Shown here in pieces: positions 33,162 to 44,553 of a stretch of 64,000 bases of DNA. Made by a program: the position numbers and the translations under genes. Numbering within the stretch: position 1 is the stretch's first letter; the number at the start of each line of letters is the position of its first letter. This DNA comes from Xylaria sp. FL1777 (lineage: Eukaryota; Ascomycota; Sordariomycetes; Xylariales; Xylariaceae), in contig MU400606.1 of NCBI GenBank assembly GCA_022578965.1, positions 1 to 64,000 on the forward strand. Direction: 5' to 3'. Below the pieces are notes generated by a model, which was not told the origin of the DNA, did no database searches, and saw only the letters and a program-made list of their open reading frames with translations.

Positions 33162-33907
33162 TGTGTCGGAGTTGGGTTGGGATAAGGATGATCGAGATGT
33201 TACGTATTAAGAATCAAGATTGTATAGATGGTATATCGCACTGCGATTTCTTGACGGTGAGGCTGAAGAGGTTTGATTATGAGTTGTGCTTGGTGGATGG
33301 TGATGAGGATGAGTTCTTTTCGCTGCGGGTTTTCACGATGTTTAAATCATCGTCAAGTCTGGATGATTGCTAAGCTGTAACAAGACATTTTACCAAAAGA
33401 TCGTCCTTATGACCCCACCGTTCATCGTGAAGCTCGTCCGCGACGCGAATGCAATCCTTCGTCTTTCAAATGCGACAGGCTCGTTCGATAATCGGACGAC
33501 GCGCGTAGCGAGGGGTTGCTGACCGAGCCTTGTCAGTGCAATCTTGTTGATCTCGTTCCCAGTGTTTCCCCCATTTCTTGGCTCGGAGACCAAAGCGCAG
33601 AGCCTCAAACACCAGGGGTCTTGCAAATCCTTGTCGTACCGTAACGGCCCCGGTCTCTGATGTGAGAATGGCATGATCGGTCAGAATCATCCGGTCTAGA
33701 ATATCAAATTGGTTAATTCGGTACAGTCTAACACCCAATTTGGCTTTATTCCTGACATGGATGGATTTGCTACTATAGCACTTGAAACACGGTTCATGTA
33801 GTATAGAAACGCGACTCTCATAGAAACACATTTACCAAAATCTTGTTGGTCAATTGATTTCACGACGAGGTGCTATTTCCTTCTCCTTGCCAAAGCTCAC
33901 TAATTCC
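33162..33907. other. Divergent intergenic, no gene seen
   Basis: About 750 bp between divergent genes. Open frames on the minus strand (33390-33831) have no recognisable product and no spliced partner. Confidence 0.5.
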
Positions 33908-35249
33908 ATGTCTTCCGAAAATCCTGCACATAACTCTACACAGCCCAACAGAACTATCAGCGATATCCTGGTGAAAGCTCTTTGTAAAGAAGAGGTTCAA
34001 GAAGCCCTAAAGGAAGCGTGTCGTGGGAAAACTCCCGAAGAAGCCGCCCAAGAAGCCACTATGGCGGTACCTATGCTTCTAGCCATAACTATTTGTCCAG
34101 CGCTGCTAGGGACTCAAGAAGCAATTCGCCAAAGTCAGTCTAAAAATAAGCGCGAAGAGCATCGAGCACGTCGATGCAACTTAGTGGTATCATGTGTAAA
34201 GCAATCAATCCGAAGTCGTGATATTAATGGGAAGTTGGTCGTCTTGAAGGACAACAAGGTAAATAAACTCCCTTAGTTGAGACTTCTCTAGGATTATGAG
34301 AACTGATATGATGATTCTGTAGCTATGGATTACCACCGCACCGCCAGTGCCACAAGATGAAGACTCGGAAACTTCCGACTACGGATATCCCTTTTCAGGG
34401 TACTTCTTGCCATACCCAGACACCAAATACGAGGGTCTAGTTAGCACCATCAGCGATGATCCTCCGATGTTAAATTGGATATATGTTGATAAGGATACTT
34501 ATGAAGTCAAATACGGCCTTCGAACCGATGCACAACCACACCTTACGGGCCCATTCGATTGCACACGGCAGGACCGGCGCATGACCTTGGAAGGGTGGGA
34601 AGGATTTGTCGCAGTAGAGGACTATCCTGGGATGTGGGCATTGTACTTTGACCGTGATGATGATGGGTTGGTCACCAAAGTCCCAATGGGCACAAGAGTC
34701 CTCGAGGTCGAATTAAGCCGGCGGGAAAAGAAGGAACGCAAGCCCGAGCCCGACCCTAATCAGGCACAGACATTGGATCAGAAGATGAAAGAGCATAAGG
34801 AACAGTCACAGAGAGAGGAGGAAGAGAAAAATGGATTTTTGCACGAGGAACAGATTCAACAAGGACAGACAGGATCACCGGATCCCCAGCCAGAGAGTCA
34901 GGGCACTGAGAGCTCGCGCGCAGACAGTGCTGATCCAACGGCCATACGCATCAACTTAGAGAAACTGAAGCTTGAGAGTGAAGGAGCGGCGGATGCTGAA
35001 GGACATCCCATTCAAGCAACGTTAACAGCCACATCCCCAAGCGTCGACTCAGACAACAGTTCATTTTGGTCAGCAGGCAAGAAAACAGAGGACGGTGTTG
35101 ACGTTGCCTCCGTCACGGCAACGAGTTCTATTGATGTGGATGACTCAGCCTACATTACTACCCAAACAGACGTCCCAGAACCACTATACAAGAAGCCTAG
35201 TGTAGAAGACTACCCCAGTCATGAGCCCATAGAGTATACTGTAGCGTAA
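33908..35249 (+). CDS. Conserved Pezizomycotina protein of unknown function
   Basis: Two exons, 33908-34258 and 34323-35249 (64-bp intron), give 425 aa from the ATG MSSENPAHN. An upstream in-frame ATG at 33854 is less likely. The conserved core runs from LVVLKDNK across the splice site into LWITTAPP, GYFLPYPDTKYEGLVSTISD, DPPMLNWIYVDKDTYEVKYG, LTGPFDCTRQDRR and MWALYFDRDDDGL. The last third is low-complexity and charged (Glu, Lys, Gln, Ser). This is a family I recognise from many filamentous ascomycetes without an assigned function. No signal peptide. The core could be a small beta-rich domain, which is a guess. Confidence 0.82.
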
Positions 35250-35509
35250 TAGATGTTCTATAAACCTTTCAAAAGATGTGATTTCTCATTACCGTGACTA
35301 TCTCCTTCAAGCCCGGTGTTAGTAGTCACAGCTGTTTTTCTCAAGCTACTAGATCCGTCAGAATCCAGCTTGTCAGCTCGCTAGCTATACTTGGTATCAC
35401 CGCTTGACCCTTGAAAATAACCTTAATTCTATTGTTTTCTAGTACTTTGGAACATCTTCAGGGAGAATGTCAGAAATCAGGGGCACGTGCTGTATGAGAT
35501 CTGGGCTGA

Positions 35510-36937
35510 TATGAGCTGTTGTCAAACTTTTGGGGTGTTTCATTTGATCCCCTGGGACACCCACATTTCATGCAGGAGCATAACTTCAATGACAGGGCTA
35601 CTCGGAGCTGGCCGTTATCGTTCTATCAATTCTCAGCACAGCACACGGTATGCTCGATAGTGCATATCGGGATCGCCATTGATTTTCTTCCTCGTGGGCC
35701 CAGGCACGTCTTCGGAATGTCATTCAGACTTCAGATCAACAGTCCGCTATGAGTGCAACACGAACTTATTAAACAGTATCGAGATGCTCAAGGACTTCCC
35801 TAACCCTATGAAAAACGGTGCCGGGGGAAATGAAGAGGTGGCAGAACTTGTCGTAACGGCTCTAGGCACATCTGGCGCTCACTATATCTGCTGGAAAACT
35901 AACTTGGGGGAATATAGGCAACGTGAGTTGAGTCCCCGAGGGAATCTTATCTGGACAGATTAACTCACAGCTTAAACACAGGATCACAGGGGCTTCCAGA
36001 ACGGTTACAAGAATGGCTATTCCCATCAGATGGCACTACAAGAGACTTTGCTACACTCCAGGTAGTATTGCTCGGCAATGACGCGTTCTGGGCTTCTGAT
36101 AAAAATGGGCAAATAAGAAACGATGACCTCGATGCGCCTATACAGCTCCGGCGGGCGCTCACATTCAATGGCGGGAGTTCGCCACCTTCACAACGCCGAC
36201 GCTTAAGTAGAGGCAGAGACCTCGAGCAGGATTTCGAGCGCCCGCGATCCAGCACGCTTCCGGCAACTTTGTCCAGAGAAAATACTGCAACAAGAAGGCA
36301 GTTGATACCCCTTTTGAGTCATAGCCGAGCAAGTTCGTTAGAAAAGCAGCGCCTTGGCCCTGCCGTCCCTGTTGCCATCCGACGACCAGGAAGGACATCT
36401 CCAATACGCCCACGAAGCATCCACATCACTACCGTCAATGGCGAACTCGGGGTGCTAAAAGAGCAGCCAACGCCCCGGTCCAGCGCCACAGTACCGAGCA
36501 GCCTCCCACCCGGGTATAGGGTACCAGGATACTCTAGCTATAGACGACAGGAAGAGATTGACATAGGGCAGACACAGCTGACATCAGCCGTGTACCGTCG
36601 GCCTAATTACGTGGACTCCGGCGTGCAGACCGACCCGGAGCCCGTACCAAGTGCGGCGCCAGGTGACGAACACCAACGGTGCCGGTGCCAATTTAAGGAC
36701 TACAACACCCAACGTGACTCAGCTGTATCATTCAGCATGAGTTCAAATTCATACACAAATAGTAGGCGGCCCAGCTTCGACACCCCTATCACAAGACCCG
36801 ACTCGGGAATTTTTGAATCAAGCTGGTATCCTCCTACAATCGATACCAATCCAATAGTCATGGGAAGGATGCAGGCATATTTTCGCTCTTCAAACTATGT
36901 TCTAGGGGCTGCCCTCCATCCTCAGGGAATGGGATGA
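35510..36937 (+). pseudogene. Frame-disrupted conserved fungal protein
   Basis: A clear conserved sequence runs through three pieces. Frame A, from about 35519, has NFWGVSFDPLGHPHFM to GMSFRLQINS. Frame B, from about 35735, begins RYECNTNLLNSIEM and continues GAGGNEEVAELVVTALGTSG and AHYICWKTN. After a good 59-bp intron (35923-35981) it continues RSQGLPERLQEWLFPSDGTT and then NDAFWASDKNGQ to 36937. No intron explains the A-to-B shift at about 35716-35745, and no ATG opens frame A (the nearest, at 35511, is out of phase). So it looks like a recently disrupted gene, or carries sequence errors. The C-terminal ~290 residues are disordered, Arg/Ser-rich. Function unknown. Confidence 0.6.
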
Positions 36938-38627
36938 GTTTGGGGAGTTTGACCCGTGTATTCTATATGTACTCTGTATTTAGGGAATAATGCTACAACT
37001 ATACAGTCAAATAGACAATGGTTAATAGATTGTGATGTTAGGGATAAGGACTGTTAATAGTACGATGTGCTAATAGTGTTGAATTAAGCCCGACAATAAG
37101 TTGCATTTGGGTTTATGTAAGTCTGGAAGTTTGTCTCTTCTGCCTCCGCGTACCTTCGTGGAATGTATTATAAAGAGAAGTTTAGTGACGAGGCATAGTC
37201 CACTCATTAATGTGAACATCTCAGCAATTTCTGAGGACCTAATATAGTCCTACAAGAAAGCCAATCATTAACATTAAGCTGGCACTAGCTGCGATGCCTA
37301 AGAACCATAATGTCCAGGTCTAGTTTCTCGCATAGGTTAAATGACCCCCGAGAGTAGGGTTGATGCTAGGCGCTGTTGTGATACTACTCAAGGTTACCGA
37401 GTCGAATTGTGCAATATGCCCTATACAAATAATTCCTTACGGGCGAAAAGAAAAGGGGGGAGGGGGGAGAAAAGAGAAATGCACTTGAAAATGAGTCTCG
37501 CTCTGCAAATGATGTTATATACATCATTACGGCATAAGGTATAATCAAAGTCTCTGCTCCAGTCAATATAAATCGGCTTCGTATCAGCGGGCAAGAGACT
37601 TGTTCCAGATTGCAAGGGCTTACAAATATGGGAGACCGAGTAGTGTGTGGAAGGATCTGTAAGTCATGATAATCTCATTGATTTGAACAGATAGACCTTC
37701 GGATAGAGGTTGCAACGCCTGGTAGTAAGTGATGTCGCTGAGCGTTCAGAAGCAAGCCGCGAACGTGTTAGGGAATATAGTCTTCGTTTATTGGATGCAC
37801 GTTTGTCCGGTCGACGACGTCATTATCTTAGTTTCTCTCTATCTAACAGCAAAGAACTCACTAATCCCTGGTAATTTCCATGTTAGATCTGCAAGTTTCA
37901 AATATGCTACGGAGGAATGACTTGATGTAATCTTCTATTTCTTGGACGAAATAGTAGAAATTCATGCTTTTATTATTTATAGAAATAGAAAAGAAATAAT
38001 TCACAACAAATGATACTTGACTAGTTTGTAGTCTAATTAGCACTATAATAAAATGATATTTTCTTAGGTAAGATCGCGTCGTAAGGCGAGCTGGAGTTTG
38101 TGGTGTGACTGATGACTTTATATGGCTTTGCCTACAAATGTTGATTACGTAATTCGTAAAGAAGCCTCTAAGACTAGAAGTTTTGGGGTTCGCAAGCAGA
38201 GTTTCCCATACCATCTGTGACCAACAGGACGGATTTCTTCATGTAACCCTGACCTCATGAAATTTAGAAAAGATCATCGATCTAAGTCGTTGTCGCAAGC
38301 TTCACCTCATACTAAGCTAATCTGCAAAGGACTTGGAATAATGTAGGATAATACAAGTTGGAAGCTGCAAATATTAATCGAGGCTGTCGACCAACCTGCT
38401 AAAATAACATCATTTGAGATAATTCTACAGTCGCTTGCCTTCTTCCGCCGAAAAGTCAATTGGTCTGGCTTGGACAAACGACGTGGGCAGGGGGCTATCT
38501 CCAGCTACGACGTGGGTGGGAAGAACTTGCTTATTAAGGAAAGATCACGTGTTACTGTTTGATTACTTGTAACTTTTTGGGTACGCAGACGCGACGTTCT
38601 CTTAACAACACAGAAGCTTCAGCGACC
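36938..38627. other. Intergenic, no gene seen
   Basis: 1.7 kb without a credible gene. A short G-run and purine-rich tract lies at about 37451-37475, and AT-rich sequence at about 37920-38080. The right end should be the Cdc27 promoter. Confidence 0.5.
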
Positions 38628-41029
38628 ATGTCACGGATTCAGACATTAGTGCAATGCGTACATTACCACCTTGACAATGACCTCAATGAAAACGCGCTCT
38701 TTCTTTCTGAACGGCTCCATGCCCAGGATCCGGACAATTCCTCCTGGGCACATCTTATGTCACTTTGCTGTCTGCGACTCGGCCGGCTCGCCTTAGCATC
38801 CGAATACAGTCGTGACAAGGGGATCAAAGGAATACATCTTGGCTGTTCCTACATCTTCGCCGAAGCCTGTTTACGTCAGAAGACTTACGCAGATGGAATA
38901 AAAGCCTTAATACAAGCCCAGCCGTTGTGGAGTGGCAAGGGACAGGGTGGTAAGGCTCGTTTTCTTTTTACGGCATAGCTTGCCATCTAATGTATTCTGT
39001 GACAGACGAACAATCACATTCCGAACGATTCTTACCAGATTCCTCCTCTGTGAACCGTCTTCTGGGGAGATTATACAAAGCGAACGGCGACACTAAGACC
39101 GCAGTCAAGCATTACGTTGCAGCATTGGAGGAAAACCCTTTCATGTGGGACGCATTCACGGACCTCTGCGACTGTGGTATGTCGACACGATTCGTGCCTA
39201 GATTCTGAGCTGCTGACAAATGCAGGCATTTCGCTCAATTTGCCAAATATCTTCAAATTGAAACCCAGTGTACCTATAGAGATGCTTGCCCATGGGAAAG
39301 CTACCAAGTTAAAAGAGTCACAAGTCAAGACTAATCATCCCTCGTCAACAAGTAGTCTACATCGACCAGAGCAACCCTCCAACCCTATCACCCGAGCATT
39401 TTCACAACAAGACCCCTACCTCTTAGCAGACCATCATCCTGTTGATAATGAGAACAATGCGACTGTAACAGGGAGTAAAAACATCCGGACTGCGTCTGGG
39501 AATGTTCCAATGACCGACTTCGATGTAAACATGCCGTCGAAGAAGAGACGACGCTCTCCTGCCAATATTAATACTGTAGGTGAAATAAGTCGAAAAGAGA
39601 ATAATATCTCATTAGTTGGATCTATGAGCTCTGCCTTTCTTGCGCCTCAGCGTAGGAGCGCTAGATTGGTTGGGCGGAATAAGTCTTCTAAGGCACTCAC
39701 AGACTATTCAAGTATCCAAGTGGGACCCGCGGACGATGCCTTGAAGCGACGAAAACCCTCACGTCCAAATCGGCTGAAGACGTCAGCATCCCGCCAAGCA
39801 CCTAGTGCTATCCCGCTACCCGGTTCTACAGCCAGTCGAAATTCTAAGACAGCGGCGTCAACCAGTAGCATCACTAAAATGGGCCGTGTCTCGCACTTAA
39901 ACATGACGGCTTTGGTCGAAGAGGAGAAACTTCACTCACTTGTTGGTCTTTTCTTAACGTTAGGCACTGCCTACTACCACTTAAGTCAGTTTCGGCCGCA
40001 CCCTTGTCTTCAAACCCTTTTGTCTCTTCCTGCCGAACAACAAGTGTCGCCATGGGTTATCTCAAAAACTGGAAGAGCTCAATACGAGCTACTGTCATAT
40101 GCAGAGGCCAAATCAACGTTTCAAGTCCTCCGAAAGACTGCTCCATCGTGGATAGAAGACCTCGAGATATTTTCGACAGTGTTGTGGCATCTTAAGGAGG
40201 ATGTCGAATTAGCGTTCCTCGCACATGAGCTTACTGATAATCACTTTCTGTCACCGCAAGCGTGGTGCGCTGTCGGCAATTCGTTCTCTCTGCAGAATTC
40301 TAGCAAAGAGGCGATGAAATGTTTCCGGCGAGCAACCCAATTACAACCCCAACTTGCTCATTCATATTCCCTTCTCGGGCATGAGTATTATGCAGCCGAG
40401 GAGTACGATGAAGCTAGCGCTGCCTTCCGGCGTGCGCTTCAGGTAGACAGCCGCCATTACACGGCCTGGGTTGGCTTAGGCCGTGTGCAGGAAAAGCTTG
40501 GGAGAAGAGATGCAGCGCTGAAGCACTACCTCTCGGCGGAAAAACTCAACCCACATAATATGGTTCTCTTGACTTATATAGCAAGGGTAAGTCTGGATTT
40601 CCTTTCTGGCGTTCTAACTGACTGGGCAGGTTCTCGACAAATCGGGCGAACCTTCGTCCGCATTGGGCTATCTACGGCGTGCTTCTGAGCTTGGTTCGCC
40701 ACGTACCGATGTAAGTTTCATCAAACTGCAGACTACAAGTCTCTTGTTGCGGCTGGGTCGGCCAGCAGAAGCTTTATGGGACTTGCGCCTGCTCGAGAAA
40801 AGTGCCTCCAATGAGCCTCATGTCCACTTCCTGCTAGGGCGTGCGTATTTGATGCTAGGGCAAGAAAACAGGGCTGCAGCATTAAGTGCTTTTACAATAG
40901 CCCACAGTCTCGATCCAACGGTAAGATGATGAAAAAGAAATATTCCGCGGAAAGCACATTCGGTGTTAATTGGTGAAACAGAATCAGAACATCAAAGAGG
41001 CCATAACATTGCTTAATGGTGGTGGTTGA
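38628..41029 (+). CDS. bimA: Anaphase-promoting complex subunit Cdc27/APC3 (BimA)
   Basis: Five exons, 38628-38949, 39006-39176, 39226-40586, 40630-40920 and 40982-41029, join in phase to 730 aa. N-terminal TPR-like helices (YHLDNDLNENALFLSERLHA, HLGCSYIFAEACL, ENPFMWDAF) are followed by a disordered Ser/Arg-rich insert (about 180-410). A C-terminal TPR array follows, with clear 34-residue periodicity (AWCAVGNSFSLQNSSKEAMK, SYSLLGHEYYAAEEYDEASA, AWVGLGRVQEKLGRRDAALK). Cdc27 is a scaffold of the APC/C ubiquitin ligase that binds activators and drives mitotic exit in the nucleus. The last exon is only 16 codons. Confidence 0.92.
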
Positions 41030-42472
41030 TGGCGATTCTCTTACTGGTTGGATTGTTAAGGTCGCAAAACAACTCGAGAAGAGACTTTGGCAGACGCACC
41101 TTTACACTAAGAAGCGTTCAGACGCCAGTAATGTAGTTGGCAGATTTTGCCATCTATTGGGGCTTTAACACTGGAAGTTGCCTTGCGTTTCTCGACGGTT
41201 AAGTTTATTTCTCGGCACTCGATCCACTCAAACGCCTACCGGAGAGAGCAACACATTCTAAAGTTGATGCTTAACAACCTTGCGCAACCGGTGCCATAGG
41301 ACTTTCACTTGTTTATCGCTGTCTGAAGATGTCTCAGATACGACCTGAATCATCTCTACTCTTCGAAATCCCATCCTTCTACTCTGACCTGTAACTCTCC
41401 ATTTCCTGTTTCGTTCTTTTCACATTCCCTCTTCTTTTTTTGTTGTAGGTCTCAATATCATCGGTTTAGTTTGCTGACGGTATTGTTGAGTGGCAGGGTC
41501 CCTTTTGTCACATGAATTCAGTACTTAGGACTAAAACAACCAATTCGGCATGCTCCTTGCATGGTAACCAGTACAGTGTGCTGACTAAGTGCTTCTGGAG
41601 TGCTAGCCAATGGCTGTTTTGGCCTTCTCTAGCCACAATTGCATATTGGTCTGATTGCGATACTTGCTGGAGTAGAATAACAGTGATATTGCGCAAAAAG
41701 TGGACGTCAGGATGCACTTCAAGAGTTACCAACTGAAAAGAAAATGACAAAGCATACTTCACGAGAGTTCAGCCCAAGTGTTAAGGTCGCTCCATCGCAT
41801 ACGACCCGTGCTCCATCGGACAACCTAGACTATACTTCGTCCGGCTCCCACCCCCTTTCCCCCTCAAGCTCCTGCTTCCTCCGAGAGAGCTAATGTAACC
41901 GAGTACCAACTTAGCAAATGACTGTCTCCAAACACTTATCTGACAAGTCGTGGATTTTGGTAATTGTTGGTGAGTGACTCGCCTTGCTCTTCTTTTCGTC
42001 ACACTCAATCACATTATATCCTGAGAGAACCCCCCATAAACCCTTCTGGGTAGGCTATAAAAGAGCAGTTGAAAATGCCATAATTAGTGGACTACCGTAC
42101 TACTACAATTGGTGCACTGGCCTTTGTACCGAGTGTTCAATTTTCCATTTGGAACCTTGATTGTTGCCTGAAGAATCGATCCTCCTAATCCCTTTTCCTA
42201 TGCTTTTTTTGGTTTAAAAATACATCTACAGTTGTGATCCGCGTCTCTTGAAATACAACTGCGGTTAAGCAAACATGTACCTTGACCTGTCCAATTTTTA
42301 ATTAGTTCAGAACCATACTGAGACGCCGCCACTCTGACCTACATCCCGACTCTTGACTTATTCAACATGCTCAATACTTAACGTAGTTCATGAAATCGCG
42401 AAAAGCTTTTTTTTAACTGTAAAGCAAGTATCATGGCCCAAGGACTCGCACTACCGGTAATAAAATTGGCAC
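41030..42472. other. Convergent intergenic, no gene seen
   Basis: 1.4 kb between the 3' ends of Cdc27 and the membrane-anchored unknown. Only short unrelated open frames and some pyrimidine tracts near 41395-41450. Confidence 0.5.
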
Positions 42473-44026
42473 CTAGTCTGTTGGTAAGGGGCCGTGGGGC
42501 GTTCTGGATGGGTATTTCTCCCCAACCCTTAATATAACAAGACAGAAAAGCAACTGAAACAAGGCTGGAAGAACACCCATTTCCCGTAAGAGATCCCGTA
42601 CTTTCTGGAAACCGCCAATTGAAAGAGATGTCTGAATGGTTTTAGGTTGCTCGGGTTCGTTCTCGGATCCGAGGGCTGTCTGGGAGGACTCATCAAATGA
42701 CTTATCCATCTCACTGAATGAGGCTGGTGGGGTATGAGGTGTTTCCGGAAGCTTTTCATTGTGAGCAGATACGCCCTGGAATGCTCCGCTTGTCGGGTTA
42801 GCCCTAGGGAGAGCCATCAACGCCAGGACATTATCTTTCATCTCTGCGATCTCGTCTTCTTCAGGGACAGTTGTGGATGCCTGTGAAATTGGGACTTCAT
42901 AAAAGGGCGTCTCCTCATCTTGTACTGTCAGCTCATCTGGCAGATCGGCTTCCTTGATTTGTCTCTGGAGTAGCTGTATCATTTGCACCTGGTCAACCGG
43001 TACCATGTTCGCATGCACCATTTCCGAAGGAATCGTTCGGGCGAGCTCACTGTTTACACGCTGGAGTTAGCAATTACTGAAAAGAGTAAGATTCCAGTTT
43101 ATGTTTCGGGAGCATGCAGGGCAACGAGGCCTAAAACCTGCCAAAAGGGGGAAATAATGACTCCAGGGGACTAACTCAAGGGGTTGGGTGTAACCATTGT
43201 CTCTACCCCCGAAGTTTACAAGTGTAGTTGCTGTCTGAGGCTCCCCTGGGAACTTGAACTTCTTGAGCTTCTGCTTCGTCTTATATAGAAGATTCGATGC
43301 AATGTTCTCCAGAACACCACTAACCTCCAACCTGATAAAAAAGGGCTGGCCATCATGTTGGAAGGCGAAGGCCGTGTGGAATGTATTTGTATGCTTTGGT
43401 TGGCGGTCAAGGTCGCTTTCGGACAGGTCCCATCTCAAAGTCGTAGCAAGACCACTCCTATCCGGCATTGTTTGACTTGAAAACCTCCATTGGCTTTCTT
43501 GGACTTCTCGTACCTTCGACTTCTGGCCCATACCTCCTATCTCAACAAAGCCACCGGTGTTGAGAGAAGGTAGGAATTGCCGGGTTCTTAACTTCTCTCT
43601 TGTCTTCAGTTGACCTACTAGATTATGTGGGCCATGCTCGGTAACGTGTACCGGTAATGGAGTTTGTGTCTTGTCTTTGATTGAAAAGTGGCGTTGGAGA
43701 TCCCCGTCGTGCTCGTCGAGCGTCAAGATGATCGTAGCACCTCGAAGATAGCAGCCTGGCGGCTCCGTGAAGACTAGATCCAGATACAAAACACCTGCCG
43801 GGTTTCGCTCCAGATTCAGAACACCCCAGCGGGACTTCTGGAATAAAAACTTGCATGCCACCTCCATCTCCCCGATTTTGCCTTTTCCTAGGAAGTGTGT
43901 GCTAGCCTGAAGAGGGCGGAATTGATTAAAGTCATATTTTCCGAACTTCCGGCCCAGTTGCCAGCGCTCTTGCCTAGACAACGCATTGCCAGTGTAAACC
44001 GGATGGGTGTTCGATTGTGCTGCCAT
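42473..44026 (-). CDS. Unknown fungal protein with C-terminal membrane anchor
   Basis: Two exons, complement 43176-44026 and 42473-43049, give 475 aa. The intron uses GTTAGT and AAACAG, which makes the join QPLDELARTIPSEM. I took MAAQSNTHP as start; an ATG six codons upstream (44044) is possible. The first ~270 residues are a folded, beta-rich looking domain (VACKFLFQKSRWGVLNLER, GVLYLDLVFTEPPGCYLRGA, FHTAFAFQHDGQPFFIRLEV). A KFKFPGEPQTATTLVNFGG motif is followed by an acidic, Pro/Ser/Glu-rich region. The C-terminus has one hydrophobic helix (LPALFQLLFCLVILRV), a tail anchor. I recognise the type from fungal genomes but no function. Possibly part of a rapidly evolving accessory family. Confidence 0.72.
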
Positions 44027-44553
44027 CGTGATGATGTGTTGCAATCTACGGATGTTTGCAATGACTCTGAGAGGACTGGGGCGAGGAGTGAAAACTTCAT
44101 CGTGTCGTGTGGCGTCGCCTCCGCCACAGCAAACTTAACCCTTCTGGATTCGTTTTTGAAATGATGGCTTGCAACAGATAAGAAGGCGCTGGCAAAAATA
44201 TTCGCGCTCAAATATCCACTCGATAACTGTCCCCATAGTATTAGGTACGCGAGTGCACCTCAGCCACCACACTCAGGCTACGCGGTGAAGGGTTAAGAGA
44301 CAAGAGCTGATACAAAGTTCCTAATAATAGGTGTAGGTAAGACGTGTGGCAGTTTTCTGGGCACACCAGAGCCTATCAGCTCGCTTTAGCGCTCAGAGCC
44401 TGCATAGGGGATGCATAAGGCAGAATTAAGAAATCGGGGCTGAAATCCGTGGGAAATGCACAGCTTCTGTCCGACCATAGAATACCAGTCCGATAGAAAC
44501 AGAACATAGGCCCTATCATTCAAGCAAAGATTCATCCTACCATTCGTGCAAGA
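44027..44553. other. Divergent intergenic, no gene seen
   Basis: 527 bp between divergent genes, presumably holding both promoters. Nothing else recognised. Confidence 0.5.
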
